From contig CBFHNF010000012.1 in assembly GCA_965657135.1 (NCBI GenBank), positions 1 to 64,000 on the forward strand: 64,000 bases of DNA, read 5' to 3'. Every line of letters begins with the position of its first letter. Within the stretch, counting starts at the first letter, position 1. The notes beneath the pieces were generated by a model. It did not search any database. It saw nothing but the letters and a program-made list of their open reading frames with translations, and was not told where the DNA came from. Origin of the DNA: HIMB11 sp965657135 (GTDB lineage: Bacteria; Pseudomonadota; Alphaproteobacteria; Rhodobacterales; Rhodobacteraceae). Below, piece after piece: positions 1 through 8,921 of the stretch. Both the position numbers and the translations under genes were made by a program.

Positions 1-109
1 CCATAGCACGAGTGAAACACCCGGATCCTTTCCGAACCCGGCCGTTAAGCACCGTCGCGCTGATGGTACTGCATCTTAAGGTGTGGGAGAGTAAGTCACC
101 GCCAAACCT
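1..109 (+). rRNA. rrf: 5S ribosomal RNA, 3' part (5' end outside window)
   Basis: The segment carries conserved 5S blocks in order: the CCGAACCCGGCCGTTAAGC loop region, GATGGTACTGC, and the GTGTGGGAGAGTAAGTCACCGCC 3' region in slightly varied form. The 5' strand of the closing stem lies before the window, so the gene is partial. The exact 3' end is estimated from where family similarity stops. An initiator tRNA follows within 50 bases, the usual end of an rRNA operon in many Alphaproteobacteria. Confidence 0.93.
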
Positions 110-155
110 AATAAATAACATCTTGTATCTCTCTGCGATGACAATACTCCTATGG

Positions 156-232
<77 letters not shown>

Positions 233-512
233 ATTCTATACAATAATTACAATACCGTAATGCCAATCACGCTTTATGCCCCATCGAACCAAGAACAATT
301 ATTGCCGCGTCGGTGATACGTTTGAAAAGTGGTTGATGCGCAGGTAATTGCCTTTGTAGATGTTTGCCTTGAATAAAGCGTCCGGTAATTAGCACAAAGC
401 GCCTCGTCGGTTTGTAGCGTATTTGTTGAATTGAGTTTTGTGCTTTATTTGAAGACAAGTGAGGAAAAAAAATATCTTGAATTCTAGGCGCAATTTGATG
501 TGCCATATAGTT

Positions 513-1868
513 TTACACTGGTAAACTTAGTGAAAACGTTACGGGTGCGTTGCATCTCAACTCTACTTTACCCGTGTGCAATGTCATAATTTCGTCGACG
601 ATCGATAATCCAAGCCCTGCGCCTTGGCTTTCGTGGTCTTGGGCAAAACGGTCAAAGATTTCTGTTGGGTCTCCGCCTGTAATGGGCCGCCCATCGTTCG
701 AAATCTCTATGGTTAACTCCGTGAGTGATGCGCCAATTCTTAAGGTGATGTTTCGCAACTCATCCCCTCCATGCGCTAAAGCATTGTCGATGATGTTGGT
801 CAGGGCCTCTTCTATCAAAAGCGGATTATATCGCACTACGGCAACTTCGACGTCGCATACAAATTCAAAATTGATGTTGTGGTTCAAGCTCATGCTCGCC
901 AAATAGGTCGCATGCGATTTCAAGAAGGGAATGATGTTCTTGTGCTCTTTTATCATTGCAGTGCCACCCAACCGTTCGATTGAAAGCATCTGCTCGGTAA
1001 TGCGAACTGTGCGTGTTGTTTCTTCGACAAGGCTTTGTGCGCGTTCTTTGCTTTCACTGAAACTCGGTGCATGAAGCGTCGCAAAGGCCAAAGAGTGTAC
1101 GGCGGCAAGTGGGTTGCGCAATTGATGTGCCGCGTTTGAGATCAATCTATCTTTTGCCGCATTCGCCTCGGTCAGTCGTGCAAAAAGAGAGTTAAGACGT
1201 GACACAATACCCTTTGCTTCGTATGGGACAGGCCGTGCTATAGGGCGTAGATCGGTATGGGATCGTTTGGTGATCGCGTCTTCCAAATCTTGAAGCGGAC
1301 GTAGGCCAAATTTGATACCGAAAAACACCAATCCGGCTACGGTGGACATCAATAACACTGTAATCAAAGCAGTTTGTCCCGCCATGCGAATTGCGAAATC
1401 CCACCTGGGTTCATTAGATTGCCAAACAGTAACGACGGACGTCCCAACCATACCGTCGACATTTACTTGCTCGGCCAAACGGGCGGCACGAATAGTGCGC
1501 CCAAGGTGTGTTGCATTAAATAAAACGGGTGAATTTAACGTATTTTTTATATCTCTCGGCGGCACGGGAGGTGAAGAATAGCCCGTGACAAAACTGCCAT
1601 CAGGGCCATAAACGTGGTAAAATATATCCCCCCCTGTTGCACTGCGGAATAAATTTGAAGTGGTTACTGACAGCGTGTCACCTCCTGAATTGGCCACATC
1701 GCGCGAAACGGCAAGGCAGAGCATCACAAGGTTGCGATCAAAAATATCGCGTGCGGTGTGGCGCGCCACCTCATATCGCCAATAAACTGCAATAGCAGAA
1801 ATAATTAAAAGCGGTACGATTATAAGGATCAAAAGACGAAGTCTGAGCGAGCGAGTCGGGAGCTTCAC
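513..1868 (-). CDS. TctE-like sensor histidine kinase
   Basis: This 451-aa protein begins at a GTG codon that overlaps the stop of the response regulator gene by four bases (GTGA), so the two are translationally coupled. It has an N-terminal membrane helix (about residues 10-29), a periplasmic domain of about 130 residues that resembles the 2CSK_N sensor domain, a second helix (about 163-187), a HAMP-like linker, a dimerisation domain with phospho-acceptor H248, and a C-terminal ATPase domain with N, G1 (GAGLGLSIV) and related boxes. The H-box reads HQLRNPL where HxLRTPL is more common. TctE kinases control tripartite tricarboxylate transporters, and such a transporter is transcribed divergently next door. 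I infer that it senses an extracellular di- or tricarboxylate; the ligand cannot be read from sequence. Confidence 0.88.
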   Translation of the reverse strand: MKLPTRSLRLRLLILIIVPLLIISAIAVYWRYEVARHTARDIFDRNLVMLCLAVSRDVANSGGDTLSVTTSNLFRSATGGDIFYHVYGPDGSFVTGYSSPPVPPRDIKNTLNSPVLFNATHLGRTIRAARLAEQVNVDGMVGTSVVTVWQSNEPRWDFAIRMAGQTALITVLLMSTVAGLVFFGIKFGLRPLQDLEDAITKRSHTDLRPIARPVPYEAKGIVSRLNSLFARLTEANAAKDRLISNAAHQLRNPLAAVHSLAFATLHAPSFSESKERAQSLVEETTRTVRITEQMLSIERLGGTAMIKEHKNIIPFLKSHATYLASMSLNHNINFEFVCDVEVAVVRYNPLLIEEALTNIIDNALAHGGDELRNITLRIGASLTELTIEISNDGRPITGGDPTEIFDRFAQDHESQGAGLGLSIVDEIMTLHTGKVELRCNAPVTFSLSLPV

Positions 1869-2539
1869 TTGAGGGCATCCATCATATAGCCAAGGCCGCG
1901 TGCCGCTTTGATTTGCACGTCATGTTCAGCGAGTTTCTTGCGCAATCGTGAAACGTAAATTTCCACGACATTTTCATCGATATCCGCCCCTACGCCGTAG
2001 ATGTGGTCGGCAAGCTGGGCTTTGCTTACAATTGTATTTTGCCGGTCGAACAAACATTCAAATGCGGCTAATTCCCGCTGAGTTAATGCAATAATATTAT
2101 CATTATTTGTAATGAGTTGGCGTGTAGTGCGATTGAACGAAATCAAGCCGATTTGAATAGCTGAGCCGCTCTCTAAACTTGGCTTGCGCCGCATAAGCGC
2201 GCGCAGTCGCGCTTCCAATTCTTCCATATCGAAGGGTTTAACGAGGTAATCATCAGCGCCGGCATCAAGTCCATTTACGCGATCTTTGAGTTCGGCGCGT
2301 GCGGTCAGCAAAATGACGGGGGTTTGCTTGTTCGCCAGACGCAGCGCCTTCAGGATGCTCACTCCGTCGCGCGCGGGCAAGTTGATATCCAAGATCACCA
2401 CATCTGTTTCCTCTTGTAGCAAAAAATTCAAACCGTCCTCACCATCATGGATGATATTAACAGCATGACCTTGGTCGCGCAAAAAATGTGAAATGCCTTC
2501 GGCCAGCCCAACATTATCCTCGACAAGTGTAATATGCAT
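1865..2539 (-). CDS. TctD-like OmpR-family response regulator
   Basis: This protein of 224 aa has a receiver domain (about residues 1-115) with phospho-acceptor D51 in LDINLPARDG and the conserved lysine in YLVKPF. A winged-helix DNA-binding domain (about 125-222) carries the RELAAFECL and VSRLRKKL stretches of the OmpR class. The open frame extends further upstream, but M at 2539 begins exactly where the family's receiver domain starts (MHITLVEDN), so that start was chosen. It is the partner of the kinase immediately downstream. A 121-base divergent spacer separates it from the tctC-like gene, which it probably activates, as TctD does in the tricarboxylate systems. Confidence 0.9.
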   Translation of the reverse strand: MHITLVEDNVGLAEGISHFLRDQGHAVNIIHDGEDGLNFLLQEETDVVILDINLPARDGVSILKALRLANKQTPVILLTARAELKDRVNGLDAGADDYLVKPFDMEELEARLRALMRRKPSLESGSAIQIGLISFNRTTRQLITNNDNIIALTQRELAAFECLFDRQNTIVSKAQLADHIYGVGADIDENVVEIYVSRLRKKLAEHDVQIKAARGLGYMMDALK

Positions 2540-2554
2540 TTTTTGCGCCTCTGC

Positions 2555-2571
2555 AAGTTTCGTGAAAGTTT
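2555..2571. promoter_or_regulatory. Candidate TctD operator: AAGTTT direct repeat
   Basis: In the 121-base space between the divergent regulator and transporter genes, AAGTTT occurs at 2555-2560 and again at 2566-2571, one helical turn (11 bases) apart. OmpR-family regulators usually bind tandem half-sites spaced 10-11 bases. The match is short, so this is a proposal only. Promoter elements for either direction were not clear enough to mark. Confidence 0.35.
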
Positions 2572-2660
2572 GGTCTATCATGGTGCAAGAATCAAGTATG
2601 GGGCCATCGCCAAACCTAGGGATACACTTAGAGCCGGTCAGGTCCATTGGGAGGATACAC

Positions 2661-3749
2661 ATGTTATTATCAAAATTCACACGCCGTGCTGCCATAGCAC
2701 TTGCTGCAGCAACAGCCATTGCCGCGCCTGCTCAGGCCGATGTCGATATGTCGGGCAAAACAATTGAGTGGACCATTCCATTTTCCGAAACGGGTGGTTC
2801 CGCAAAATGGGCAAATTTCTTTGCACCATTGTTGTCAGAGGCGCTGCCTGGTAACCCAACCGTCGTTGTAAAATTCATGCCAGGCGCAGGGTCAACAAAA
2901 GGTGCGAACTGGTTCCAAGAACAGTCAAATGGTGATGGTACCGTTATGTTCGGATCATCAGGGTCGACTCAATTCCCATACCTACTAGACGATCCTCGCG
3001 TTCGTTATGAGTACAGTGACTGGGAGCCTATAATGGCATCGGGAACGGGCGGTGTTGCCTATTTGAACGCCGAGGCAGGCGCGAAATATGATGGCACAGC
3101 CAATAATCTAAAGGATATGACATTCATTTATGGCAACCAAGGTGCAACGCGTCTGGACATTATTCCTGCGCTCGCATGGAAAATGTTGGGTATGAATGTC
3201 GAGCACGTACTAGGTATCAAGGGCCGTGGAGATGGCCGTAAGATGTTTGAAAGTGGTGAGGCAACCATCGACTATCAAACCTCATCGGGCTACCTTAAAG
3301 GGTCAATGGCTCTCGTTGAATCTGGTCAAGCCGTGCCGATGATGACATGGGGTTCGCTAAGTTCAGATGGAGAGATCGTACGCGATCCAACATTCCCAGA
3401 TATGCCAACGTTCAAAGAAGTTTGTGAAGCCACAGACGGCTGTGAAACATCAGGTCCTGCATGGGATGCATGGAAAGCTTTCTTTATTGCAGGTTTCCCA
3501 TCGCAGAAAATTGCATTTTTGCCCAAAGGCACAGACTCCGAAATTGTTGAGACCTTCTCAAATGCATTTGCGAAAATCGCAGCACGTCCTGATTTCAAAG
3601 AAATCTCTGCAGCACATTTGGGCGAGTATCCGATGTACACCGGTGCCGCGGCCAAAGGAGCCTTGGCAAATGCGATTAGCGTCAACGAGGATGCCAAGAC
3701 CTACGTGAAAGCGTGGTTAAAGGATGACTTTGGTGTTGAACTAAAATAA
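2661..3749 (+). CDS. TctC-family tripartite tricarboxylate transporter binding protein
   Basis: The 362-aa product starts at ATG 2661, behind a good GGGAGG ribosome site at 2649-2654. Residues 1-26 form a Sec-type signal peptide with a likely AQA/D cleavage site, so the mature protein is periplasmic. The body matches the Bug/TctC fold: an N-terminal strand with EWTIPFSETGGS, the PGAGSTKGANWF loop that contacts the carboxylate ligand in this family, and a late proximal loop. It is longer than the usual 320-330 residues. Two cysteines in EVCEATDGCETSG could form a disulfide. Binding of tricarballylate, citrate, aconitate or a similar acid is inferred from the tcuAB- and prpF-like neighbours. 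A terminator-like hairpin follows before the permease gene. Confidence 0.9.
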   Translation: MLLSKFTRRAAIALAAATAIAAPAQADVDMSGKTIEWTIPFSETGGSAKWANFFAPLLSEALPGNPTVVVKFMPGAGSTKGANWFQEQSNGDGTVMFGSSGSTQFPYLLDDPRVRYEYSDWEPIMASGTGGVAYLNAEAGAKYDGTANNLKDMTFIYGNQGATRLDIIPALAWKMLGMNVEHVLGIKGRGDGRKMFESGEATIDYQTSSGYLKGSMALVESGQAVPMMTWGSLSSDGEIVRDPTFPDMPTFKEVCEATDGCETSGPAWDAWKAFFIAGFPSQKIAFLPKGTDSEIVETFSNAFAKIAARPDFKEISAAHLGEYPMYTGAAAKGALANAISVNEDAKTYVKAWLKDDFGVELK

Positions 3750-3763
3750 GTCACTGATTTATG

Positions 3764-3796
3764 AACGCCCCTTTTGTGCGCAGAAGGGGCGTTTTT
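3764..3796 (+). terminator. Intrinsic terminator or attenuator between tctC- and tctAB-like genes
   Basis: A perfect 10-base-pair stem (AACGCCCCTT with AAGGGGCGTT) closes a 10-base loop and runs into TTTTT. It lies inside what is otherwise one operon. It would lower permease expression relative to the binding protein, which is commonly needed in excess. Confidence 0.85.
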
Positions 3797-3819
3797 GTAA
3801 TTAGTGAAACGAGGGTTTC

Positions 3820-5847
3820 GTGGAATTATTTGCCGACGCATTACCAGCATTGTCATCCGCTTGGGGACAAATTTTACAACCGATTGTTATGGGTTATTTG
3901 GTTTTAGGCGTGACGATGGGCCTTGCTATCGGTGTTTTTCCTGGGCTGGGTGGAATTGCAGGTCTATCGCTATTGTTGCCGTTTATGTTCGGCATGGATC
4001 CTGTTTTGGGATTGGCGTTGATGATTGGGATGATCGCAGTTATCCCGACTTCTGATACATTTGCGTCCGTTTTGATGGGTATACCTGGATCCTCGGCGTC
4101 ACAAGCGACTGTTTTAGACGGTTTTCCAATGGCCAAAAAAGGCAAGGCGGCGCGAGCGCTTTCCGCAGCCTTCGCATCTTCGTTGTTTGGAGGGCTTGTC
4201 GGGGCGGCCTTTTTGACAGTGTTCATCCTTGTGGCACGCCCAATTGTCTTAATGTTTAAAAGTCCTGAACTCCTAATGGTGTCGGTCTTTGGCCTGTCGA
4301 TGGTGGGGATTCTTGCAGGACGCATCGCAATTAAAGGTATGGTTGCTGCTGGGCTAGGCCTGTTGGTCGGCACCATTGGCGAGGGGCCATTTGCCGGAGA
4401 ACTGCGCATGTCGAGCTATGACTACCCCTATCTCACAGATGGGCTTAAGCTTGTGATTGTGGGGCTTGGCATTTTTGCGATACCCGAGGTTATTGCGCTC
4501 TTGCGCCAAGATAAAGCCATTTCCGATCGACAGGCTTTGGGAGGGGGATGGGCCGAAGGTGTTCACGATTGGTGGCAAAACAAATGGCTATCAATGAGGT
4601 GTTCGCTGATCGGCGTTATCGTTGGTGTCATTCCAGGACTTGGCGGGTCCGTGGTTGATTGGATTGCCTATGGGCACACAATTCAAACGGCAAAGGATAA
4701 GTCAAAGTTTGGAAGCGGAGATGTACGCGGTGTCATTGGGCCTGAAAGCTCAAACAACGCCAAAGAGGGCGGCGGCCTCGTTCCAACTTTGCTATTTGGG
4801 ATTCCCGGATCCGGATCCATGGCGATTTTTATTGGGGCACTTGCCCTATTGGGCAGCGGCATAGATGTCGGGCCTATGCTCCTTGAACAGAACCTTGATT
4901 TTACTTATTCTATTGTTTGGCTTTTGGCGCTCGCAAATGTTGTGGGAACAGTGTTGTGTATCGCGTTGTCGGGTACAATTGCGCGGCTGACAAATATCCG
5001 TTTCGCGCTGCTCGCGCCGTTCATCTTCATGGTGATTTCCTTTGCCGCGTTCCAAAGTGGACAGAACTTGATGGATCTTGTTGCGTTACTCGCAATTGGG
5101 TTTCTAGGTATTATGATGCGGCGTTTCGATTGGTCACGTCCTGCGTTCTTGATTGGATTTGTTCTCTCGAATCCTGTGGAGAATTATTCAAACAACGCTA
5201 ACCAGATCGCGAACATTCGGTTCAGATCGGGGATGGAAGAAGGGCTGGCCTACGTCTTTTCACCCATTGTACTAGTGTTGTTGACTTTAACTGTGCTATC
5301 AGTGGTCGTTGGGTTGAGACAGGCCAAGCATATTATGGCCGAAGGGGATGTCTCCTCAGGTGGCAAGCGCGCACCTTTGGTTTTTTTGCTCACTGTAATT
5401 GGGTTTATCGCATATGCGCTTTATGAAACGGCATCGATTCCTGATTATGCAGCGACTGATCGCGTGTTTCCTGTGTTTGTTGCGACAGTATCATTGATAG
5501 GGGCGCTCATCCTACTCGTTCAAATGATGCTTGTGCCTGAGACACACACGATCTTTGCTGATCGCGAGCGTAGTGGCGAGGATCGAGGTGCGGCTTATGG
5601 ACTTTGGCCAACGCTAGCTTGGTTTGCCGTGCTTTTGATAATGACATCGATTGTCGGTTTTATCCTTGCACTGGCCATTTTTCTAGTCGTGTTCATGCGG
5701 TTACGTGCAGGTCAAGGGTGGGCGCAGACGCTATTACTTTCGGGTGTGGGATTACTCTTTATCCTTGCGATGGCTTGGTTGCTTAATCGCGATTTCCCTC
5801 CTGGACTTCTGCAATCCTATTTTGACTTACCTTGGCCATTCACATGA
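3820..5847 (+). CDS. Fused TctA-TctB tripartite tricarboxylate transporter permease
   Basis: This 675-aa membrane protein starts at GTG 3820 behind GAGGG at 3811-3815. Residues 1 to about 490 are a TctA large permease: many hydrophobic helices, the conserved PGLGG motif near the N-terminus (GVFPGLGGIAGL), a second copy in the other half (GVIPGLGGSVVDW), and the GIPGSGSMAIF motif. From about residue 515 the chain continues into four more helices typical of the small TctB subunit, which is normally a separate gene of about 150 codons. No separate tctB is present, so the fusion replaces it. Function: secondary uptake of a di- or tricarboxylate delivered by the TctC-like protein. The stop overlaps the next start (ATGA). 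Confidence 0.9.
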   Translation: MELFADALPALSSAWGQILQPIVMGYLVLGVTMGLAIGVFPGLGGIAGLSLLLPFMFGMDPVLGLALMIGMIAVIPTSDTFASVLMGIPGSSASQATVLDGFPMAKKGKAARALSAAFASSLFGGLVGAAFLTVFILVARPIVLMFKSPELLMVSVFGLSMVGILAGRIAIKGMVAAGLGLLVGTIGEGPFAGELRMSSYDYPYLTDGLKLVIVGLGIFAIPEVIALLRQDKAISDRQALGGGWAEGVHDWWQNKWLSMRCSLIGVIVGVIPGLGGSVVDWIAYGHTIQTAKDKSKFGSGDVRGVIGPESSNNAKEGGGLVPTLLFGIPGSGSMAIFIGALALLGSGIDVGPMLLEQNLDFTYSIVWLLALANVVGTVLCIALSGTIARLTNIRFALLAPFIFMVISFAAFQSGQNLMDLVALLAIGFLGIMMRRFDWSRPAFLIGFVLSNPVENYSNNANQIANIRFRSGMEEGLAYVFSPIVLVLLTLTVLSVVVGLRQAKHIMAEGDVSSGGKRAPLVFLLTVIGFIAYALYETASIPDYAATDRVFPVFVATVSLIGALILLVQMMLVPETHTIFADRERSGEDRGAAYGLWPTLAWFAVLLIMTSIVGFILALAIFLVVFMRLRAGQGWAQTLLLSGVGLLFILAMAWLLNRDFPPGLLQSYFDLPWPFT

Positions 5848-6938
5848 CACAGACAGCGATTCCATATTTCTTCATGCGTGGCGGAACCTCACGTGGACCT
5901 TACTTTAACAGTGCAGATTTGCCGAGTGATCGCGAGTCATTGGCTAAAGTTCTGATAACGGCAATAGGTTCAGGGCACCCATTAAATATTGACGGAATAG
6001 GCGGCGGGAATGCTGTAACAACCAAAGTCGCGATTCTCTCTCGTTCACAAGACGACTGGGCTGATATCGACTATTTTTTCGCCCAAGTATCTGTCGAAGA
6101 TCGTTTGGTAGACTTCAAGCCAACCTGTGGCAACATTTTATCTGGTGTGGCGTCCGCAGCGATTGAAATGGGACTGATACCAGCAAAAAATGAATCAACG
6201 ACCGTCAATATTCACGCCGTTAATACCGGCGCAAAAGTTACCTCTAGGGTACTTACTGATGGGCAGGCCGTGATTTATGACGGGGATGTTGCGATTGATG
6301 GAGTCCCCGGAACCGCGGCGCCCGTTGAATTGAATTTTATGGATGTTGCCGGTTCCTCAACTGGATCATTCCTACCGACAGGAAGGTTGATTGATACCTT
6401 CGACAATATCGATGTAACCTGTATGGATGTTGCAATGCCAATGGTCATAGCGCGGGCAGCTGATTTTGGTCTGACGGGTTATGAAACTGTCGCAGAGCTA
6501 GATGCGAACAAAGATTTTTTTGCCCAAATGGAGTCAATCCGTATTCAGGCTGGCAAGAGCATGGGAATGGGGGATGTCAGCAAGTCGGTGACGCCCAAAT
6601 TTGGCTTGTTGGCCCCTGCCAGATCAGGTGGGACAGTGGCAACACGATACTTTATGCCTTGGTCGACACATCCCACTATGGCTGTAACAGGGAGCCAATG
6701 TTTGGCGTCTTGTGTTCTCACGCCTGGAACCGTTGCGGAAGGGTTAACAACTTCGGTTGAACACGGGCCAGTGACAGTAACACTGGAGCATCCTATGGGG
6801 ACGATGGACGTCATCATTGATTTTGACCGCAAAGGCGATGAATTTGTTCACAAGTCTGCAGGTCTTGTTCGAACAACTCGAAAATTGGCGCAAGGTCACG
6901 TATTCATCCCACAATCCGTTTGGAAACCAGCCCGATGA
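5844..6938 (+). CDS. PrpF-family isomerase (aconitate isomerase / oxalomesaconate tautomerase type)
   Basis: The product has 364 aa, starting at the ATG that overlaps the permease stop. It belongs to the PrpF/GalD family with the diaminopimelate epimerase fold: the N-terminal MRGGTSRG signature (residues 11-18), DGIGGGNAVTTK, and the catalytic-type cysteine C95 in PTCGNILSG are visible. Characterised members move a proton on small unsaturated tricarboxylates, for example cis/trans-aconitate isomerisation or 4-oxalomesaconate tautomerisation. Beside a tricarballylate dehydrogenase-like pair, which would make cis-aconitate, isomerisation of an aconitate is the best guess, for example bringing imported trans-aconitate into the same route. 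Substrate choice is inferred only. Confidence 0.85.
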   Translation: MTQTAIPYFFMRGGTSRGPYFNSADLPSDRESLAKVLITAIGSGHPLNIDGIGGGNAVTTKVAILSRSQDDWADIDYFFAQVSVEDRLVDFKPTCGNILSGVASAAIEMGLIPAKNESTTVNIHAVNTGAKVTSRVLTDGQAVIYDGDVAIDGVPGTAAPVELNFMDVAGSSTGSFLPTGRLIDTFDNIDVTCMDVAMPMVIARAADFGLTGYETVAELDANKDFFAQMESIRIQAGKSMGMGDVSKSVTPKFGLLAPARSGGTVATRYFMPWSTHPTMAVTGSQCLASCVLTPGTVAEGLTTSVEHGPVTVTLEHPMGTMDVIIDFDRKGDEFVHKSAGLVRTTRKLAQGHVFIPQSVWKPAR

Positions 6939-7918
6939 AAGTCGCCATCTTAGATGATTGGTTTGATACGTTGCGAGGATTACCTTGCTTTTCGCACCTT
7001 GAAGATTTTGATGTGAGCGTCTTTACCGATCACATCACGGATGACGACATATTGGCAAAACGGCTTCTTCCGTTTGATGCAATCACGTTGTTTCGGGAAC
7101 GCACGCCAATTACCGAAGAGTTGTTGGGACGTCTGCCAAATCTCAAAATGATTTCACATCGTGGCGCCTATCCGCACATTGATATTGACGCATGTACACG
7201 ACGGGGTGTGCTTGTGTGCGCGAACCAAAATAAGAGTGATGCGCCAAGCTATGCCGCACCCGAGCATACCTTTGCCTTGATTCTTGCTGCTATGCGTCAA
7301 CTGCCTCAGCAAATGGCCAGTATGCAGGCAGGTCATTGGCAAATGGGGGTGGGAAAATCGCTTTATGGGCGGACCCTTGGTTTATATGGATATGGCCGGA
7401 TTGCAAAGCGGGTGGCGCACTATGCAGAGGCATTTGGGATGAATGTGGTCTGGTGGGCATCAGAAGCAGGGCGCACGCGCCTTTTGAACGATGGGCGCAC
7501 GATCACGGCCAGTCGAGAAACATTTTTTCAAATGGCAGATGTTATATCTTTGCATGTCCGGCTGACGCCTGAAACGCGAGGCATAATTACAAAGGCTGAC
7601 TTGTTGAGCATGCGCAAGGATGCTGTCTTTGTTAACACGTCGCGTGCAGGTTTGATTGAGGCTGGCGCGCTGCTGGACGCGCTTGATGCAGGGCGACCCG
7701 CCCAAGCTGCGCTTGATGTATTTGATCAAGAGCCAATCACGACAACGACGGATCCGATTGCTACACATCCGCGCGTTATCTGCACCCCGCACATCGGCTT
7801 TGTCACGGAGGATGAACTGAATTTACAATTCGAGGATATCTTTGCTCAGGTTGCGGCTTTTGCGGCAGGTCAGCCAACGAATGTTGTCAATCACGAAGTC
7901 TCTTCGGGATTAGCATAG
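6935..7918 (+). CDS. D-2-hydroxyacid dehydrogenase family oxidoreductase
   Basis: This 327-aa protein starts at an ATGA overlap with the preceding gene. It shows the two-domain 2-hydroxyacid dehydrogenase plan. The nucleotide motif is GYGRIA (residues 152-157). The catalytic set is R237 (NTSRAG), E266 (FDQEP) and H286 (TPHIG). The family interconverts 2-oxo and D-2-hydroxy acids with NAD(P)H. The location within the transporter operon suggests a role on a carboxylic acid intermediate or by-product, but the substrate is not evident; phosphoglycerate dehydrogenase-like annotation would be over-specific. Its last 32 bases overlap the 3' end of the gene on the other strand. Confidence 0.85.
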   Translation: MKVAILDDWFDTLRGLPCFSHLEDFDVSVFTDHITDDDILAKRLLPFDAITLFRERTPITEELLGRLPNLKMISHRGAYPHIDIDACTRRGVLVCANQNKSDAPSYAAPEHTFALILAAMRQLPQQMASMQAGHWQMGVGKSLYGRTLGLYGYGRIAKRVAHYAEAFGMNVVWWASEAGRTRLLNDGRTITASRETFFQMADVISLHVRLTPETRGIITKADLLSMRKDAVFVNTSRAGLIEAGALLDALDAGRPAQAALDVFDQEPITTTTDPIATHPRVICTPHIGFVTEDELNLQFEDIFAQVAAFAAGQPTNVVNHEVSSGLA

Positions 7919-8921
7919 CGACAACCGGAGCCCCTAAGATTACAAAAAATAGCCGCAATAAATGGTGGGCAACGACAAACGTCATGTCAGCACCCACGAT
8001 TAGGGTCAAAACCACCAATTCTGCTTGACCACCAGGTGTCAAAGCCAAAAGTGTCTCGATTACAGGTGTGTTTGAAAATACGAGTGCAATTTCGATTGCG
8101 ATACCAGTCAGCAAAAAGAGAACGAAGGCAAATCCTAGCCCTGCTAGAATGTCGCGGCGGATTTCATTCACCGTGATGCCAACATATTTTACTCCAATGC
8201 CGATTGCGATGAAATACTGTGCGGCCCAAATTGCTTCGGCTGGCGGACGCATTGTCACAATGCCAGCCATCGAAGCAAAACCCGTCAATATTAATGGCCC
8301 TAAAATGGATGCGCCGAATATGCCGATGCCTTTGGCTACTTGCCATCCGACGATACCACACAAACCCAGGATTGCGATTTGCACTGCATCCACTTCACGT
8401 GCTGCAACACCGGGTGGAACCATTAAATCGGCCGCCCAAATATGCGTAAATAACATCGGCAGCGTAATTATGATTATCAGTACCCGAGTTGCATGAATAA
8501 GTGAGATTGCTCGGACATTTGCACCGGCCTCTTCACCAAATGCGATCATGTCCTGTAAGCCACCTGGCATGGACGCATAATAGGCGGTTGGAAAATCGTA
8601 GTTCAGCAACTTTTTAAAATAATAAACGCCACATATGCCAATCGCGATAGTCAAAATTGGAACCATCATTAAAGTCGGCGCAAATGATGGGAGGCTCATG
8701 AAAAATGCGGGCGTTACGGTGGCACCAACGGCTACGCCCAAAATTGTGCGCATGCCTTCACTTAGGGGTTTGTACGTTTCTAATTGCGCACCCAACAAGG
8801 CCGTAAGCAAACACGCAAACAGTGGTCCGAACAGCCATGGCAAGGGCAATCCCAAGCTTAGGAATAATAAAGCACCTGTAATGGCAATTGTGTGAGTGAA
8901 TATAAATTTATGAATTCTCAA
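7887..8921 (-). CDS. AbrB-family (duplicated) integral membrane protein
   Basis: The 344-aa protein is almost entirely hydrophobic, with about ten predicted helices. It shows an internal duplication: MPGGLQDM...HATRV in the first half (from about residue 118) and TPGGQAEL...HHLLRL in the second (from about 295), typical of the AbrB/COG3180 membrane family. Despite the name, the family is not the Bacillus DNA-binding AbrB; its function is poorly known, with transport proposed. The only reasonable start is TTG 8921, which overlaps the GntR gene's 3' end by 14 bases, so expression is probably coupled. Members often accompany tripartite tricarboxylate transporter loci, and I infer an accessory transport or efflux role here. 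Confidence 0.8.
   Translation of the reverse strand: MRIHKFIFTHTIAITGALLFLSLGLPLPWLFGPLFACLLTALLGAQLETYKPLSEGMRTILGVAVGATVTPAFFMSLPSFAPTLMMVPILTIAIGICGVYYFKKLLNYDFPTAYYASMPGGLQDMIAFGEEAGANVRAISLIHATRVLIIIITLPMLFTHIWAADLMVPPGVAAREVDAVQIAILGLCGIVGWQVAKGIGIFGASILGPLILTGFASMAGIVTMRPPAEAIWAAQYFIAIGIGVKYVGITVNEIRRDILAGLGFAFVLFLLTGIAIEIALVFSNTPVIETLLALTPGGQAELVVLTLIVGADMTFVVAHHLLRLFFVILGAPVVAMLIPKRLRD

Noticed and set aside
267..506. Minus-strand open frame of 79 codons before the kinase gene
   Set aside because: No recognisable domain, no convincing ribosome site and an arginine/histidine-rich random look; the 280-base space is more likely non-coding.
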